Shown here: piece after piece, positions 1 to 8,389 of the stretch | Position numbering within the stretch: the stretch's first letter is position 1 | Layout of the letters: every line of letters begins with the position of its first letter | Assembly (NCBI GenBank): GCA_013001975.1 | Contig: JABDKX010000140.1 | Location: forward strand, 39,602 to 103,601 | Reading direction: 5' to 3' | Source: Saprospiraceae bacterium | GTDB taxonomy: Bacteria; Bacteroidota; Bacteroidia; Chitinophagales; Saprospiraceae | Length of the DNA stretch: 64,000 nt | Program-made: the position numbers and the translations under genes | The notes under the pieces: generated by a model | What the model saw: only the letters and a program-made list of their open reading frames with translations | Database searches by the model: none | What the model was told of the DNA's origin: nothing

Positions 1-605
1 AAAAACTAAAACAATATAGTTTTAATGTTATTGGCAACGATATTATTGAAGTATTAGATCATTTAAAAATTAAGTCTACTCACTTTGTAGGCATTTCTTT
101 AGGAACGATCATCATCAGAGAAATAACAGAAAGATTTCCTGAACGCTCTAAAAGCTTGATCATGGGTGGTGCTATAATGAAAATGAATTTGAGAGGTCAA
201 ATACTAATGAGATTGGGTGTCTTGCTCAAGTCTGTAATTCCATATCTATTGCTTTATAAATTATTCGCGTTTATTATAATGCCTAAAAGTAAGCACAAAG
301 AATCAAGGTCATTATTTATTAATGAAGCTAAAAAGCTTTACCAAAAAGAATTTAAACGTTGGTTTACTTTGGTATCGCAAGTCAATCCTTTATTATCACT
401 ATTTAGATTTAAAGATAGTGGCATTCCTACCTTATATGTTATGGGCTCAGAAGATTATATGTTTCTCCCCTCCATTTCAAAACTCGTAAAAGATCATTTG
501 TCCTCTACCCTTCTTGTTATCCCAGATTGTGGTCATGTTGTTAATGTTGATGCGCCAAAAGTTTTTAATAAGGAAACAATCAGTTTCATTCAAAACTTAA
601 AATAG
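1..605 (+). CDS. alpha/beta hydrolase, 5' end outside the window
   Basis: The open frame runs from the left edge (first full codon at base 3) to a TAG at 603-605, so about 200 C-terminal residues are visible. A GISLG nucleophile elbow (G-x-S-x-G) lies near base 105, upstream of the first internal ATG at 156. That shows the gene begins before the window and not at 156. The later segments YVMGSEDYM (acid-residue region) and PDCGHVVNVDAP (catalytic histidine) complete a serine-hydrolase triad in the usual order. The substrate cannot be named; esterase, lipase-like or C-C hydrolase activities are all possible. It is 37 bp upstream of the gamma-glutamyltransferase gene on the same strand and may share its transcript. 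Confidence 0.8.
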   Translation, partial: KLKQYSFNVIGNDIIEVLDHLKIKSTHFVGISLGTIIIREITERFPERSKSLIMGGAIMKMNLRGQILMRLGVLLKSVIPYLLLYKLFAFIIMPKSKHKESRSLFINEAKKLYQKEFKRWFTLVSQVNPLLSLFRFKDSGIPTLYVMGSEDYMFLPSISKLVKDHLSSTLLVIPDCGHVVNVDAPKVFNKETISFIQNLK

Positions 606-642
606 ATTACTTTTAAAGTTTAATTCAATATTTCTTAATCGA

Positions 643-2118
643 ATGAGTACATCAGCCATTTCAGCTGGCCACGAAGTCACCTTACAACTTGCCCAAGAAA
701 TATTAAAAATGGGAGGCAATGCATTTGATGCAGCTATAACGGCACATCTGGCAATGTATATAACAGAACCTTGCATGGCTTCCGCGGGAGCTGGTGGATT
801 TGCGTTATGTCATACCCCCAATTCAAGAGTTCAAATGTTGGATTTCTTTACCCAAACACCATTGGAAAAGAGAAAAATTAAAGATCTCGACTTTTATCCG
901 ATCCAAGTAAACTTTGGTAACGAAAATGAGGAATTTCATGTTGGTGCAGCGTCTATGGCAACCCCAGGTTCGATAGCCGCCATTTTTGAACTTCACAGAA
1001 AATTGGGTTCATTGCCTATGGATGTTCTCATAGATCCTGTTTTAGATTTGGCCAAAAACGGTGTCATCTTAAATACTTTTCAAAAGATTGATTTGGACTT
1101 ACTTGAGCCTATTTTTAAAAACGATCCGTCCGTTAGAAACATTTTTTTTAAAGAAGGTAAACTTTTAAATGAAGGTGATCTGTTATACTTTCCACATTTT
1201 GCAGATTTTTTAGAATTTTTGAAAAAAGAAAAAGACGAAGGATTTTATAAAGGTGAGATCGGTAAAAAAATCGCAGATTATGCGCAAGAACAAGGTGGTT
1301 TTTTACAACGAAAAGATTTTGAAAATTATAAAGCTTATTGGCGACCAACAATAACTGCAAAGCACTTTGGTCATGAAGTACATCTACCTAACGGTCCGTC
1401 TATAGGTGGCGCAATCATGTTCGTACTTTTGTCTAATTTCGAAAAATTTGATGGCAATTGGCTCAAGGCTATTTCTCAAACACTTCAAGAATGCAAAAGT
1501 ATTTCTGGAATCGAATTCCAAATAAGAAACAGATACCCTTCAATGGCTTTTGATTTACACGGTAAAACTAACGCTACTAAAGGAACGTCCCATTTTAACA
1601 TTATTGACAAATGGAATAATGCCATAAGTTTGACATGTTCTTTAGGAGAAGGTGCAGGATATTTTATTCCAGGCACTGATATGCAAATGAACAATATGCT
1701 GGGTGAATCCTTTCTTTTACCGAATGGCTTTCACAGCTGGGTTCCAAATACCAGATTAAATTCGATGATGACGCCAACAATGGTGTTAGATCAACAACAT
1801 CAAATAAAATATATAGGTGGTTCAGGCGGTGCTGGCAGAATCCCTTACATGATCGCACAAGTCTTAGAAAAAATATTTAACTTAAACTTTTCATTAGATA
1901 ATGCGACCGAAGCACCTAGAATATATGTTCACGACAGTACCGTACATTTTGAACAGGGCTTTAATATTGATAGAAAGATGTTAGATATGCACCACAATGA
2001 ATGGAATGAAAAATCATTGTTTTTTGGCGGTGTCCATTCCATATTTATGGATGAAAGAATGAATAAAATTGCAAAGGGTGACTCGAGAAGATATGGTGTT
2101 GGTCACTCAATTAAATAA
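643..2118 (+). CDS. gamma-glutamyltransferase family protein without a leader
   Basis: A 491-residue Ntn-hydrolase of the gamma-glutamyltranspeptidase family. The N-terminus (ISAGHEVTLQLAQEIL, GGNAFDAA) matches the start of the mature GGT fold. The segment GTSHFNIID carries the predicted catalytic threonine (about T315), aligning with the TTHYSVVD nucleophile motif of E. coli Ggt, and would be the autocleavage site. GGSGGAGRIP near residue 390 corresponds to the conserved glycine loop. Family members cleave gamma-glutamyl bonds such as those of glutathione and are usually periplasmic. Here no signal peptide precedes the fold and the protein is somewhat shorter than typical GGTs (550-580 residues), so it is probably cytoplasmic or exported without a classical leader. 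ATG at 643 is the only reasonable start. It is 7 bp ahead of the next gene. Confidence 0.85.
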   Translation: MSTSAISAGHEVTLQLAQEILKMGGNAFDAAITAHLAMYITEPCMASAGAGGFALCHTPNSRVQMLDFFTQTPLEKRKIKDLDFYPIQVNFGNENEEFHVGAASMATPGSIAAIFELHRKLGSLPMDVLIDPVLDLAKNGVILNTFQKIDLDLLEPIFKNDPSVRNIFFKEGKLLNEGDLLYFPHFADFLEFLKKEKDEGFYKGEIGKKIADYAQEQGGFLQRKDFENYKAYWRPTITAKHFGHEVHLPNGPSIGGAIMFVLLSNFEKFDGNWLKAISQTLQECKSISGIEFQIRNRYPSMAFDLHGKTNATKGTSHFNIIDKWNNAISLTCSLGEGAGYFIPGTDMQMNNMLGESFLLPNGFHSWVPNTRLNSMMTPTMVLDQQHQIKYIGGSGGAGRIPYMIAQVLEKIFNLNFSLDNATEAPRIYVHDSTVHFEQGFNIDRKMLDMHHNEWNEKSLFFGGVHSIFMDERMNKIAKGDSRRYGVGHSIK

Positions 2119-2125
2119 AGATTAA

Positions 2126-3304
2126 ATGATTACTGGAATCTTTTATGCTTTAATAGGAATTGCAATCATAATCTTGATGCGATCTGTAACGACCTTTGTT
2201 CATGAAATGGGTCATGCTATTCCAGCACTTTTATTCACAAAAGACGATGTGATTGTGTGCCTTGGATCGTATGCAGATGTTTCAGGAAGCAAGGCTATAA
2301 AAATTGGTCGACTCATTATTTATTTTAGGCTGAATGTTTTTGGTTGGAAAATTGGTTTATGTAGTCACAAACCAATCAATAATTACCTCCATGAAATGAT
2401 CGTTATTTTGGGTGGACCATTTGCAAGCCTTTGCTTAGCAATCGTTACTTTGATTTTAGTTTTAGGAAATAATTTAAATGATGGATTAATGTCACTAGCG
2501 ACTTTATTTATCTTATCAACTGGATTTGATTTCTTCACAAATATTATCCCAACAAATAATGCATTATATCTTTTTAATGGAAACATAACTTATAATGATG
2601 GTCAACAATTTGTTAACCTTTGGCGAAAATCAAATTTACCTGAAGCTTTTTTTAAAGCTAAAGAAGCATTCAATAATGAAGACTATAAAACTGCAAAAGA
2701 TTTACTTGAATCGCTTATAGATCAGAATTATATTAAAGACAATATCAACAGATTATTGATCGACACATATATTAAGCTTGGGGAGTTCGATAACGCCATC
2801 GATAACATGACTAAATATAGTTCTGAGAAAAAACTAAAAACTGAAGACAATGCAAAAATTGCTTATATTTTTTATGAATTAGGAGCCTATGAAAAAGCAT
2901 TAAATTATATTGACAATGCCATTCATTATGATTATAAAAATGCATTTCATTTGTATCAAAGAGGGCTGATAAAAGAAAAACTTGAAGATTATAATGGTGC
3001 TGTAATTGATTATCGAGCCGCTGCCACATACAATGAAGGATATGCTGATCCTTATGCCAGTATGGGTAGAGTTTATTTTGCGATGGGAGAAAAAGCAACC
3101 GCGAAAGAATTTTTAGATATCGCCATTCAGTTAGATAACAATCAGCCTGATGCTCATTACTACCTTGGCAAATATTATGATGATAAAAATGAGACACAAT
3201 CTGCTTATGATCATTTCTTACAAGCTGAAAAACTAGGGTGTAAAGAACATGGCTTAGAATTTTATCTTGCTAACTTAGATTCAGATTTAAAAAACAAATC
3301 ATGA
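2126..3304 (+). CDS. M50-like membrane metalloprotease fused to TPR repeats
   Basis: 392 residues. The N-terminal ~150 residues are hydrophobic and contain HEMGH (H26, E27, H30), a zinc-binding HExxH inside the first membrane segment as in M50/site-2 proteases. A second signature, NIIPTNN near residue 140, resembles the NxxP segment that supplies the third ligand region, though the usual LDG is absent. From about residue 170 the protein is a series of roughly 34-residue TPR-like helical hairpins (for example ALNYIDNAIHYD and ATAKEFLDIAIQLD). This suggests a membrane protease, or inactive relative, with a soluble scaffold for recruiting partners. Its last codon overlaps the start of the next gene (ATGA), so the two are translationally coupled. 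The function is inferred from the fold only. Confidence 0.75.
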   Translation: MITGIFYALIGIAIIILMRSVTTFVHEMGHAIPALLFTKDDVIVCLGSYADVSGSKAIKIGRLIIYFRLNVFGWKIGLCSHKPINNYLHEMIVILGGPFASLCLAIVTLILVLGNNLNDGLMSLATLFILSTGFDFFTNIIPTNNALYLFNGNITYNDGQQFVNLWRKSNLPEAFFKAKEAFNNEDYKTAKDLLESLIDQNYIKDNINRLLIDTYIKLGEFDNAIDNMTKYSSEKKLKTEDNAKIAYIFYELGAYEKALNYIDNAIHYDYKNAFHLYQRGLIKEKLEDYNGAVIDYRAAATYNEGYADPYASMGRVYFAMGEKATAKEFLDIAIQLDNNQPDAHYYLGKYYDDKNETQSAYDHFLQAEKLGCKEHGLEFYLANLDSDLKNKS

Positions 3305-3708
3305 GTGAAGCAGAAGAAGTTCTTGACAAACTTAAAATCATGGTTCTGGAAGGAAAAGAATCTCATGAGATTGACAAGGCGCTAACTTCATTTAGACTAA
3401 AAGAAGAAGACAGAAAAATAGTTTTTAAGCAAATTCAAGAATTTCAAGTTGATCAGCTTCTTGAAAAGCAACAAAATGAAAAAGCTTTTAATCTAAAACT
3501 AATTGGATATCTGTTTTTAGGGGTTGGCATTTTAATTACTTTGATCAGTGCATCTTTTATGGAAGGCAAAATTCTTCTAGCTTATGGTCTTATTTTAACT
3601 GGTGTCTGGATTATTTTAAAAAGACAGACCAAACCTTTTACAGGTCATGACGAGGAGAATGGTAAAAAGAAATCACTCTTTGAAAAAGGATTATTTAAAA
3701 AATTCTGA
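3301..3708 (+). CDS. small membrane protein, unknown function
   Basis: 135 residues not recognised as a named family. The N-terminal ~60 residues are charged and helical, followed by two closely spaced hydrophobic helices (about residues 67-85 and 88-105, GYLFLGVGILITLIS and LLAYGLILTGVWIIL), then a lysine-rich tail. The layout suggests a membrane hairpin with a cytoplasmic N-terminal domain. Its start overlaps the stop of the M50-TPR gene by four bases and its stop overlaps the next start (TGATG). It is therefore the middle member of a coupled trio and may be an accessory to the protease. Confidence 0.7.
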   Translation: MSEAEEVLDKLKIMVLEGKESHEIDKALTSFRLKEEDRKIVFKQIQEFQVDQLLEKQQNEKAFNLKLIGYLFLGVGILITLISASFMEGKILLAYGLILTGVWIILKRQTKPFTGHDEENGKKKSLFEKGLFKKF

Positions 3709-4238
3709 TGAACATTCAAATAAGACAGGAAATACAACAAGATATTCCTTTCGTACAACATGTGATTAGAGAAGCTTTCACAAATGAACCATTTAGTGAC
3801 CAAAGTGAACACTTGTTAGTTTCAAGGTTACGGAATTCAAAAGAATTTATTCCTAAACTATCATTGGTTGCTGTGGTCAATGATGATATAGTCGGACATA
3901 TTCTTTTTTCAAAATTATCTGTCATTCAAAATGAAAATAAAATACACGAAGGTCTTGCTTTAGCACCGGTTTCTGTTTCTCCCGCCTATCAAAAAATGGG
4001 CGTAGGTACAGCGCTGATTAAAAAAGGTCATTCAATTGCCAGAAGCCTTGGATTCCCTTTTGTGATCTTGGTAGGACATGAACATTATTATTTAAAATTT
4101 GGATATAAACATCTGAAAGAAAATATTTCATTTCCTTTCGATGTACCCAGACAAAATTGCTTTGGTATTTCCTTCTTCAACGATGCTCTTACACATATTA
4201 GTGGCACTATTCAATATGATGAAGCCTTTCTTTTGTAA
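3708..4238 (+). CDS. GNAT family N-acetyltransferase (YhbS-like)
   Basis: 176 residues with the GNAT fold. The beta-4/alpha-3 region reads APVSVSPAYQKMGVGTALI, giving the Q/R-x-x-G-x-G acetyl-CoA pyrophosphate-binding loop at Q95-G98-G100. It is followed by FVILVGHEHYYLKFGYK, typical of the YhbS/COG3153 group. It presumably moves an acetyl group from acetyl-CoA to an amine, but the acceptor is unknown. The start codon overlaps the preceding stop (TGATG), so expression is coupled to the M50-TPR and small membrane genes. Confidence 0.85.
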   Translation: MNIQIRQEIQQDIPFVQHVIREAFTNEPFSDQSEHLLVSRLRNSKEFIPKLSLVAVVNDDIVGHILFSKLSVIQNENKIHEGLALAPVSVSPAYQKMGVGTALIKKGHSIARSLGFPFVILVGHEHYYLKFGYKHLKENISFPFDVPRQNCFGISFFNDALTHISGTIQYDEAFLL

Positions 4239-4327
4239 AGAGGCCATCATCAATGTTTCTAATCATCAACAATCACATACTTAGTTGTTAACAATATGAT
4301 TACGAGTAGATTTTATATTTTTGAGCT

Positions 4328-5329
4328 GTGGATTATAAAAAAATATTAGCCAACCTAAAAAAGAAAGATTACGCTCCAGTATATTTTCTTCAAGGCGAAG
4401 AATCTTACTTCATTGATCAAATTGTTGATTATATAGATAAAGAGATTTTAACTGAAGGGGAGAAATCATTTAATCAAGTGGTGCTTTATGGCAAAGAAAC
4501 TGACTTCAAACAAGTTGTTGATCAAGCCATGCAGTTTCCAATGATGGCTGCTTATCGGGTTGTCATAGTTAAAGAAGCCCAATCCATGTCAAGTTTGGAA
4601 AAATTATCAAGCTATATTGATAATCCTTCAACTCAAACAATTTTGGTTTTAGCCCATAAGCATAAAAAGTTCGATAAACGAAAAAAAGCATTCTGGGCAG
4701 CACTTAAAAAGAATGCTGTAGTTCTCGAAACTAAAAAACTGTATGACAACCAAGTTCCGGCTCACATCATAGCCAAGTCTAAAGAAAACAACTTAAGGAT
4801 TGATAATAAAACTGCTTTCATTCTTTCTGAACACTTAGGCAATGATCTGAGTAAAATTGCAAACGAAATTGAAAAATTAGCACTTAACATTCCAGCAGGT
4901 TCAACCATTGACTTGAACCACATTCAACAATTTGTTGGGATAAGTAAAGACTATAATGTTTTTGAATTGCAAAAAGCTATCGGAGCAAAAAATAAAAAGA
5001 AGGCTTATGCCATAGTAAAATACTTTGCTCAAAACAGTAAAGCAAACCCGATTCAAAGAAATATCGGTAGTTTTTACAATTACTTCAGCACGCTTTTTTT
5101 ATCCAAGAAATTCGAAAAAGCAGATGATCGCACTTTTGCATCCAAGGTTAGAGTCAACCCTTACTTTGCTAAAGACTATAAAGCTGCAGCATCCAATTAT
5201 ACCTTACCACAAATAAAAAGGGCATTCAAACTTATTCATGCGATGGATAAAGCATCAAAAGGTGTTGAAACAAGACGCTCAAATGAAATGGGTATTTACC
5301 AAGAATTCCTGTTCAAACTATTTGCGTAA
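4328..5329 (+). CDS. holA: DNA polymerase III subunit delta
   Basis: 333 residues, the usual length for HolA. The N-terminus (YFLQGEESYFIDQIVDYI) is the delta-family opening. It is followed by the degenerate AAA+ region (VVIVKEAQSM; TILVLAHKHKKFDKR) and the helical collar (LSEHLGNDLSKIANEIEKL, FVGISKDYNVFELQKAI). Delta is the wrench of the clamp-loader complex that opens the beta sliding clamp for loading at primer ends. As in the family, no intact Walker A is present. Translation starts at GTG 4328; there is no upstream ATG in frame that keeps the domain start. The 3' end overlaps the convergent membrane-protein gene by 12 bp. Confidence 0.92.
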   Translation: MDYKKILANLKKKDYAPVYFLQGEESYFIDQIVDYIDKEILTEGEKSFNQVVLYGKETDFKQVVDQAMQFPMMAAYRVVIVKEAQSMSSLEKLSSYIDNPSTQTILVLAHKHKKFDKRKKAFWAALKKNAVVLETKKLYDNQVPAHIIAKSKENNLRIDNKTAFILSEHLGNDLSKIANEIEKLALNIPAGSTIDLNHIQQFVGISKDYNVFELQKAIGAKNKKKAYAIVKYFAQNSKANPIQRNIGSFYNYFSTLFLSKKFEKADDRTFASKVRVNPYFAKDYKAAASNYTLPQIKRAFKLIHAMDKASKGVETRRSNEMGIYQEFLFKLFA

Positions 5330-5716
5330 ACCGAATTTCGTACCAAAATAAACAGCTATTATTATAGAAATCGGTGCCGCAATAAGCATCCAACCTGGCG
5401 TAGGTACTGTTGCAATAAAGCTTATGGATGCTATAAAAAACATACCACCAACCAAGAGCCCCATATATAAATTGTATTTATCAGCAATCTTTGTTGTCAC
5501 AAAAGATGCAAATAAAGCTGTCAATGCTTGTGCTAAGAGTATATAAATGAAAAACTTATCTGGTAAAGACCTAAAATAGCGCGTTAATGCTTCTTTATCA
5601 TGAGCATTTATCTCAAATTCGGGAGGAAATTGAAGAGCAATCTGTCTTTGGATCAAAATATAAAGTGCAAAACCAACTAAAAATCCACAAATTACAGCTC
5701 CAATACGTCTTAACAT
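5318..5716 (-). CDS. small four-helix membrane protein, unknown
   Basis: About 132 residues from ATG at 5716; a TTG six codons upstream is possible but less likely. Hydrophobic segments fall near residues 4-22 (IGAVICGFLVGFALYILI), 56-75, 85-102 and 107-125, with one soluble loop after the first helix. It resembles the small DUF-type integral membrane proteins common in Bacteroidota, but no named family is recognised. Its end overlaps holA on the other strand by 12 bp, leaving no room for a separate terminator. Confidence 0.7.
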   Translation of the reverse strand: MLRRIGAVICGFLVGFALYILIQRQIALQFPPEFEINAHDKEALTRYFRSLPDKFFIYILLAQALTALFASFVTTKIADKYNLYMGLLVGGMFFIASISFIATVPTPGWMLIAAPISIIIAVYFGTKFGLRK

Positions 5717-5805
5717 CAGTTCAAATTTTAGCAAATATGTTTAATTAGCTACTTTCATATCTAATTATTGACAATTTTAACATATAGAACGATATTTCAA
5801 CCAAT

Positions 5806-5862
5806 ACGAATGAATACTATTCGTTATAATTTTGTCTTAATAGTGTAGTGTTATAACTACAC
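5806..5862. repeat. two small inverted repeats upstream of the PorV-like gene
   Basis: ACGAAT (5806-5811) is mirrored by ATTCGT (5819-5824). GTGTAGT (5843-5849) pairs with ACTACAC (5856-5862) across a six-base loop. They flank a TAATTTTG box. They could be operator half-sites or a 5' UTR hairpin of the PorV-like gene, but short AT-rich palindromes also arise by chance. Confidence 0.3.
5827..5834 (+). promoter_or_regulatory. candidate -7 element TAATTTTG
   Basis: TAATTTTG matches the Bacteroidota -7 consensus TAnnTTTG and lies 55 bp before the ATG of the PorV-like gene. No well-placed -33 TTTG is visible, so the call rests on one element only. Confidence 0.35.
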
Positions 5863-5888
5863 ATATATTATATATTAATATAAGCAAA

Positions 5889-6983
5889 ATGAAAACCATC
5901 CGATCTAATAAATTTAGTTTAATTCTTGCCGCTTTTATGGCGCTACCATTCTTTACAAATGGACAATCTGATGTCAAATTTGTAAATGAATTTTTAAATA
6001 TTGGCGTCGGTGCCAGGGCACATGGCATGTTTGGAAGTGTAACTGCAACAACCAATGACATTACCTCAGCATATTGGAATCCAGCAGGATTATCTCAAGT
6101 CAATGAAGAGGCTCAATTTTCAGCGATGCATGCCTCTTGGTTTGGTGGGATAGCGAATTATGATTATTTAGGATATGGTAAACTTTTCTCAGAAAAAAAT
6201 CAAAGCTTTGGATCTATTACCTTAATAAGAATGGGTATTGATAATATTCCAAACACCTTAAATTTAATAGGTCCTGATGGTACAATCAATTACGATAATG
6301 TGTTAGAGTTTTCGGCCGCTGATTATGCCTTGTTTTTATCTTACGGTCAAAACTTAGGGACCAGCGGACTATCCATAGGTGGTTCTGCAAAAGTAATTTC
6401 ACGATCAATAGGTAGTTTCGGTTCAGCTTTAGGTTTTGGTTTTGACTTTGGCCTCATGTATAAAAAAGGAAGGTTCGAATTTGGTTTGATGGGACGAGAC
6501 ATTACAACGACGCTTAACAATTGGAGTTTTACATTTACACCTGAAGAACAACTTGTATTTGAAAGAACTGGCAATGAAATTCCTATATCATCTACAGAGT
6601 TGGCTTTACCAAAAATAATATTAGGAGGAGCCTATCGTTTAGGCAATAGTGAAAACATTTCATACTTGATAGAAGCAGATGTAAGACTTTCAACTGACGG
6701 AACAGAATCAGGGATTTTTAGTGGAGACAAAATTGCTGTCGATCCAAGTATTGGTTTTGAACTCGGGTATAATCAAAGACTTTTTATCAGAGTAGGTGTA
6801 GGCAATTTACAAAGAACAATTAATGAAACAAGTACAACAGAACGCAGTCTGGAATTCCAACCCAATATTGGGCTTGGTTTGAAATTAGGGAAGGCACATA
6901 TCGATTATGCTCTTACCAATATTGGAAGTGTTTCTGGTGTTTTAGTTTCTCATATTTTTAGTTTAAAAATAGATTTTAATTAA
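5889..6983 (+). CDS. PorV/PorQ-family outer-membrane beta-barrel protein
   Basis: 364 residues. A signal peptide (SLILAAFMALPFFTNGQ, cleavage near residue 26) is followed by FLNIGVGARAHGMFGSVTA and SAYWNPAGLS. These are the hallmark opening of PorV/PorQ/FadL-related barrels in Bacteroidota. The remainder alternates short polar and aromatic strands (FGSITLIRMGI, SYLIEADVRLS, LFIRVGVGNL) and ends HIFSLKIDFN, typical of an outer-membrane barrel. PorV is the shuttle that delivers type IX secretion cargo to the surface attachment complex. PorQ-like relatives have similar but less certain roles. The window also encodes T9SS cargo, so a secretion role is reasonable. Which paralogue this is cannot be decided here. 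Confidence 0.8.
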   Translation: MKTIRSNKFSLILAAFMALPFFTNGQSDVKFVNEFLNIGVGARAHGMFGSVTATTNDITSAYWNPAGLSQVNEEAQFSAMHASWFGGIANYDYLGYGKLFSEKNQSFGSITLIRMGIDNIPNTLNLIGPDGTINYDNVLEFSAADYALFLSYGQNLGTSGLSIGGSAKVISRSIGSFGSALGFGFDFGLMYKKGRFEFGLMGRDITTTLNNWSFTFTPEEQLVFERTGNEIPISSTELALPKIILGGAYRLGNSENISYLIEADVRLSTDGTESGIFSGDKIAVDPSIGFELGYNQRLFIRVGVGNLQRTINETSTTERSLEFQPNIGLGLKLGKAHIDYALTNIGSVSGVLVSHIFSLKIDFN

Positions 6984-7102
6984 TCAATTTTTTCATTATT
7001 AATAAAAGGCTTAAACGCAAATTCTATTCCTTATAGATATTGATAAAATAAAAATTAACTATTAAGATCAATTCCACTAACTTTAGTCTTTAATTTTATT
7101 CA

Positions 7103-8389
7103 ATGTTAAACATACCAGACAGTCCGCATCCAAGAATCGTTATTATTGGAGCTGGATTTGCAGGCTTTAATTTGGCAAAAAAACTGCGCAAGAAAGACTT
7201 CCAGGTTGTCTTGATAGATAAATTCAATTATCATCAATTTCAACCATTGTTTTATCAAGTTGCAATGGCTGGTTTGGAACCTACTTCAATTATTTTTCCA
7301 TTAAGAAAAGCATTTCAAGGGAGTCCCAATGTTCATATCAGGATTGCTAAAGTCACAAAAATTAAAGACGAAGAAAAACGAATAGATACGACTTTAGGAG
7401 AAATATATTACGACCAATTAATTATCGCAACAGGAGCAACAACTAATTATTTTGGAAACGAAGATTTTAAAAAATTTACTTCACCGCTGAAGTCGCTTTC
7501 TGAAGCATTAGCATTAAGAAATGAAATACTTTCAGATTTCGAACAAGCTTTAATGACGCCAGAATATGAAGAGCGTCAAGGATTTATAGACATTGTTATA
7601 GTTGGTGGCGGTCCAACTGGTGTTGAACTGGCTGGTTCATTAGCAGAAATGCGTAAGTACATATTACCTAAAGATTATCCAGAGTTAGACGAAAAAGAAG
7701 TTGATATTTATTTGTTTCAAGGTGGGAGTCGATTGTTAATGGGTATGTCAGATCATGCTGGAAAAAAGGCCCTAAGTTTTTTGAGAAAATTAGGCGTTAA
7801 AGTAGAATTAAATAAACGGGTAACTGGTTTTGATGGTACTTTTGTTACTACAAAAGACGGGCAAAAAATAAGAGCTCATAAAGTTATTTGGGCAGCAGGC
7901 ATTAAGGGAAATTGCTTGGATGGATTATCAAACTGTGAAATTGCACGAGGCAACAGATATCTTGTTGACGAGCAACATAAACTTAAAGATTTTAAGGACA
8001 TTTTTGCTTTAGGAGATATTGCCTATATGAAAACAGAAAAATATCCAAACGGTCATCCTCAAGTAGCACAAGTAGCTATTCAACAATCCAATAACTTGGC
8101 GAAAAATTTAATAAAAAATAAATCCAATGCTTTTGTTTATAAGGATCTTGGATCAATGGCGACAATAGGAAGGAACAAGGCCGTTTGCGATTTACCCAGA
8201 ATGAAATTCTCTGGTTTTTTTGCTTGGCTTTTATGGCTATTTGTCCATCTTATGTCCTTGATTGGCTTTAAAAACAAAATATTTGTAATGCTGAATTGGA
8301 TGTGGAATTACATGACTTATGACCAATCATTACGCGTCATTATCAATACCAAGGAAAAACCAAATAGCACAAGAATTCAAAAAACTTAA
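7103..8389 (+). CDS. ndh: type II NADH dehydrogenase (NAD(P)/FAD oxidoreductase)
   Basis: 428 residues. The FAD-binding dinucleotide fold GAGFAG is at residues 16-21, followed by the NDH-2 segment YHQFQPLFYQVAMAGLEP. The second, NADH-binding Rossmann motif VGGGPTGVELAGSLAEM is near residues 167-182. IFALGDIA precedes the FAD ribityl contact. The C-terminal ~60 residues carry a hydrophobic stretch (FFAWLLWLFVHLMSLIGF) that anchors the enzyme to the inner membrane. It would pass electrons from NADH to menaquinone without pumping protons. The stop codon directly abuts the stop codon of the convergent sppA gene (0 bp between them). Confidence 0.92.
   Translation: MLNIPDSPHPRIVIIGAGFAGFNLAKKLRKKDFQVVLIDKFNYHQFQPLFYQVAMAGLEPTSIIFPLRKAFQGSPNVHIRIAKVTKIKDEEKRIDTTLGEIYYDQLIIATGATTNYFGNEDFKKFTSPLKSLSEALALRNEILSDFEQALMTPEYEERQGFIDIVIVGGGPTGVELAGSLAEMRKYILPKDYPELDEKEVDIYLFQGGSRLLMGMSDHAGKKALSFLRKLGVKVELNKRVTGFDGTFVTTKDGQKIRAHKVIWAAGIKGNCLDGLSNCEIARGNRYLVDEQHKLKDFKDIFALGDIAYMKTEKYPNGHPQVAQVAIQQSNNLAKNLIKNKSNAFVYKDLGSMATIGRNKAVCDLPRMKFSGFFAWLLWLFVHLMSLIGFKNKIFVMLNWMWNYMTYDQSLRVIINTKEKPNSTRIQKT

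Noticed and set aside
2811..3197. A 128-codon open frame antisense to the TPR region of the M50 fusion
   Set aside because: His/Gln/Leu-rich composition with no domain; the opposite strand encodes regular TPR units.
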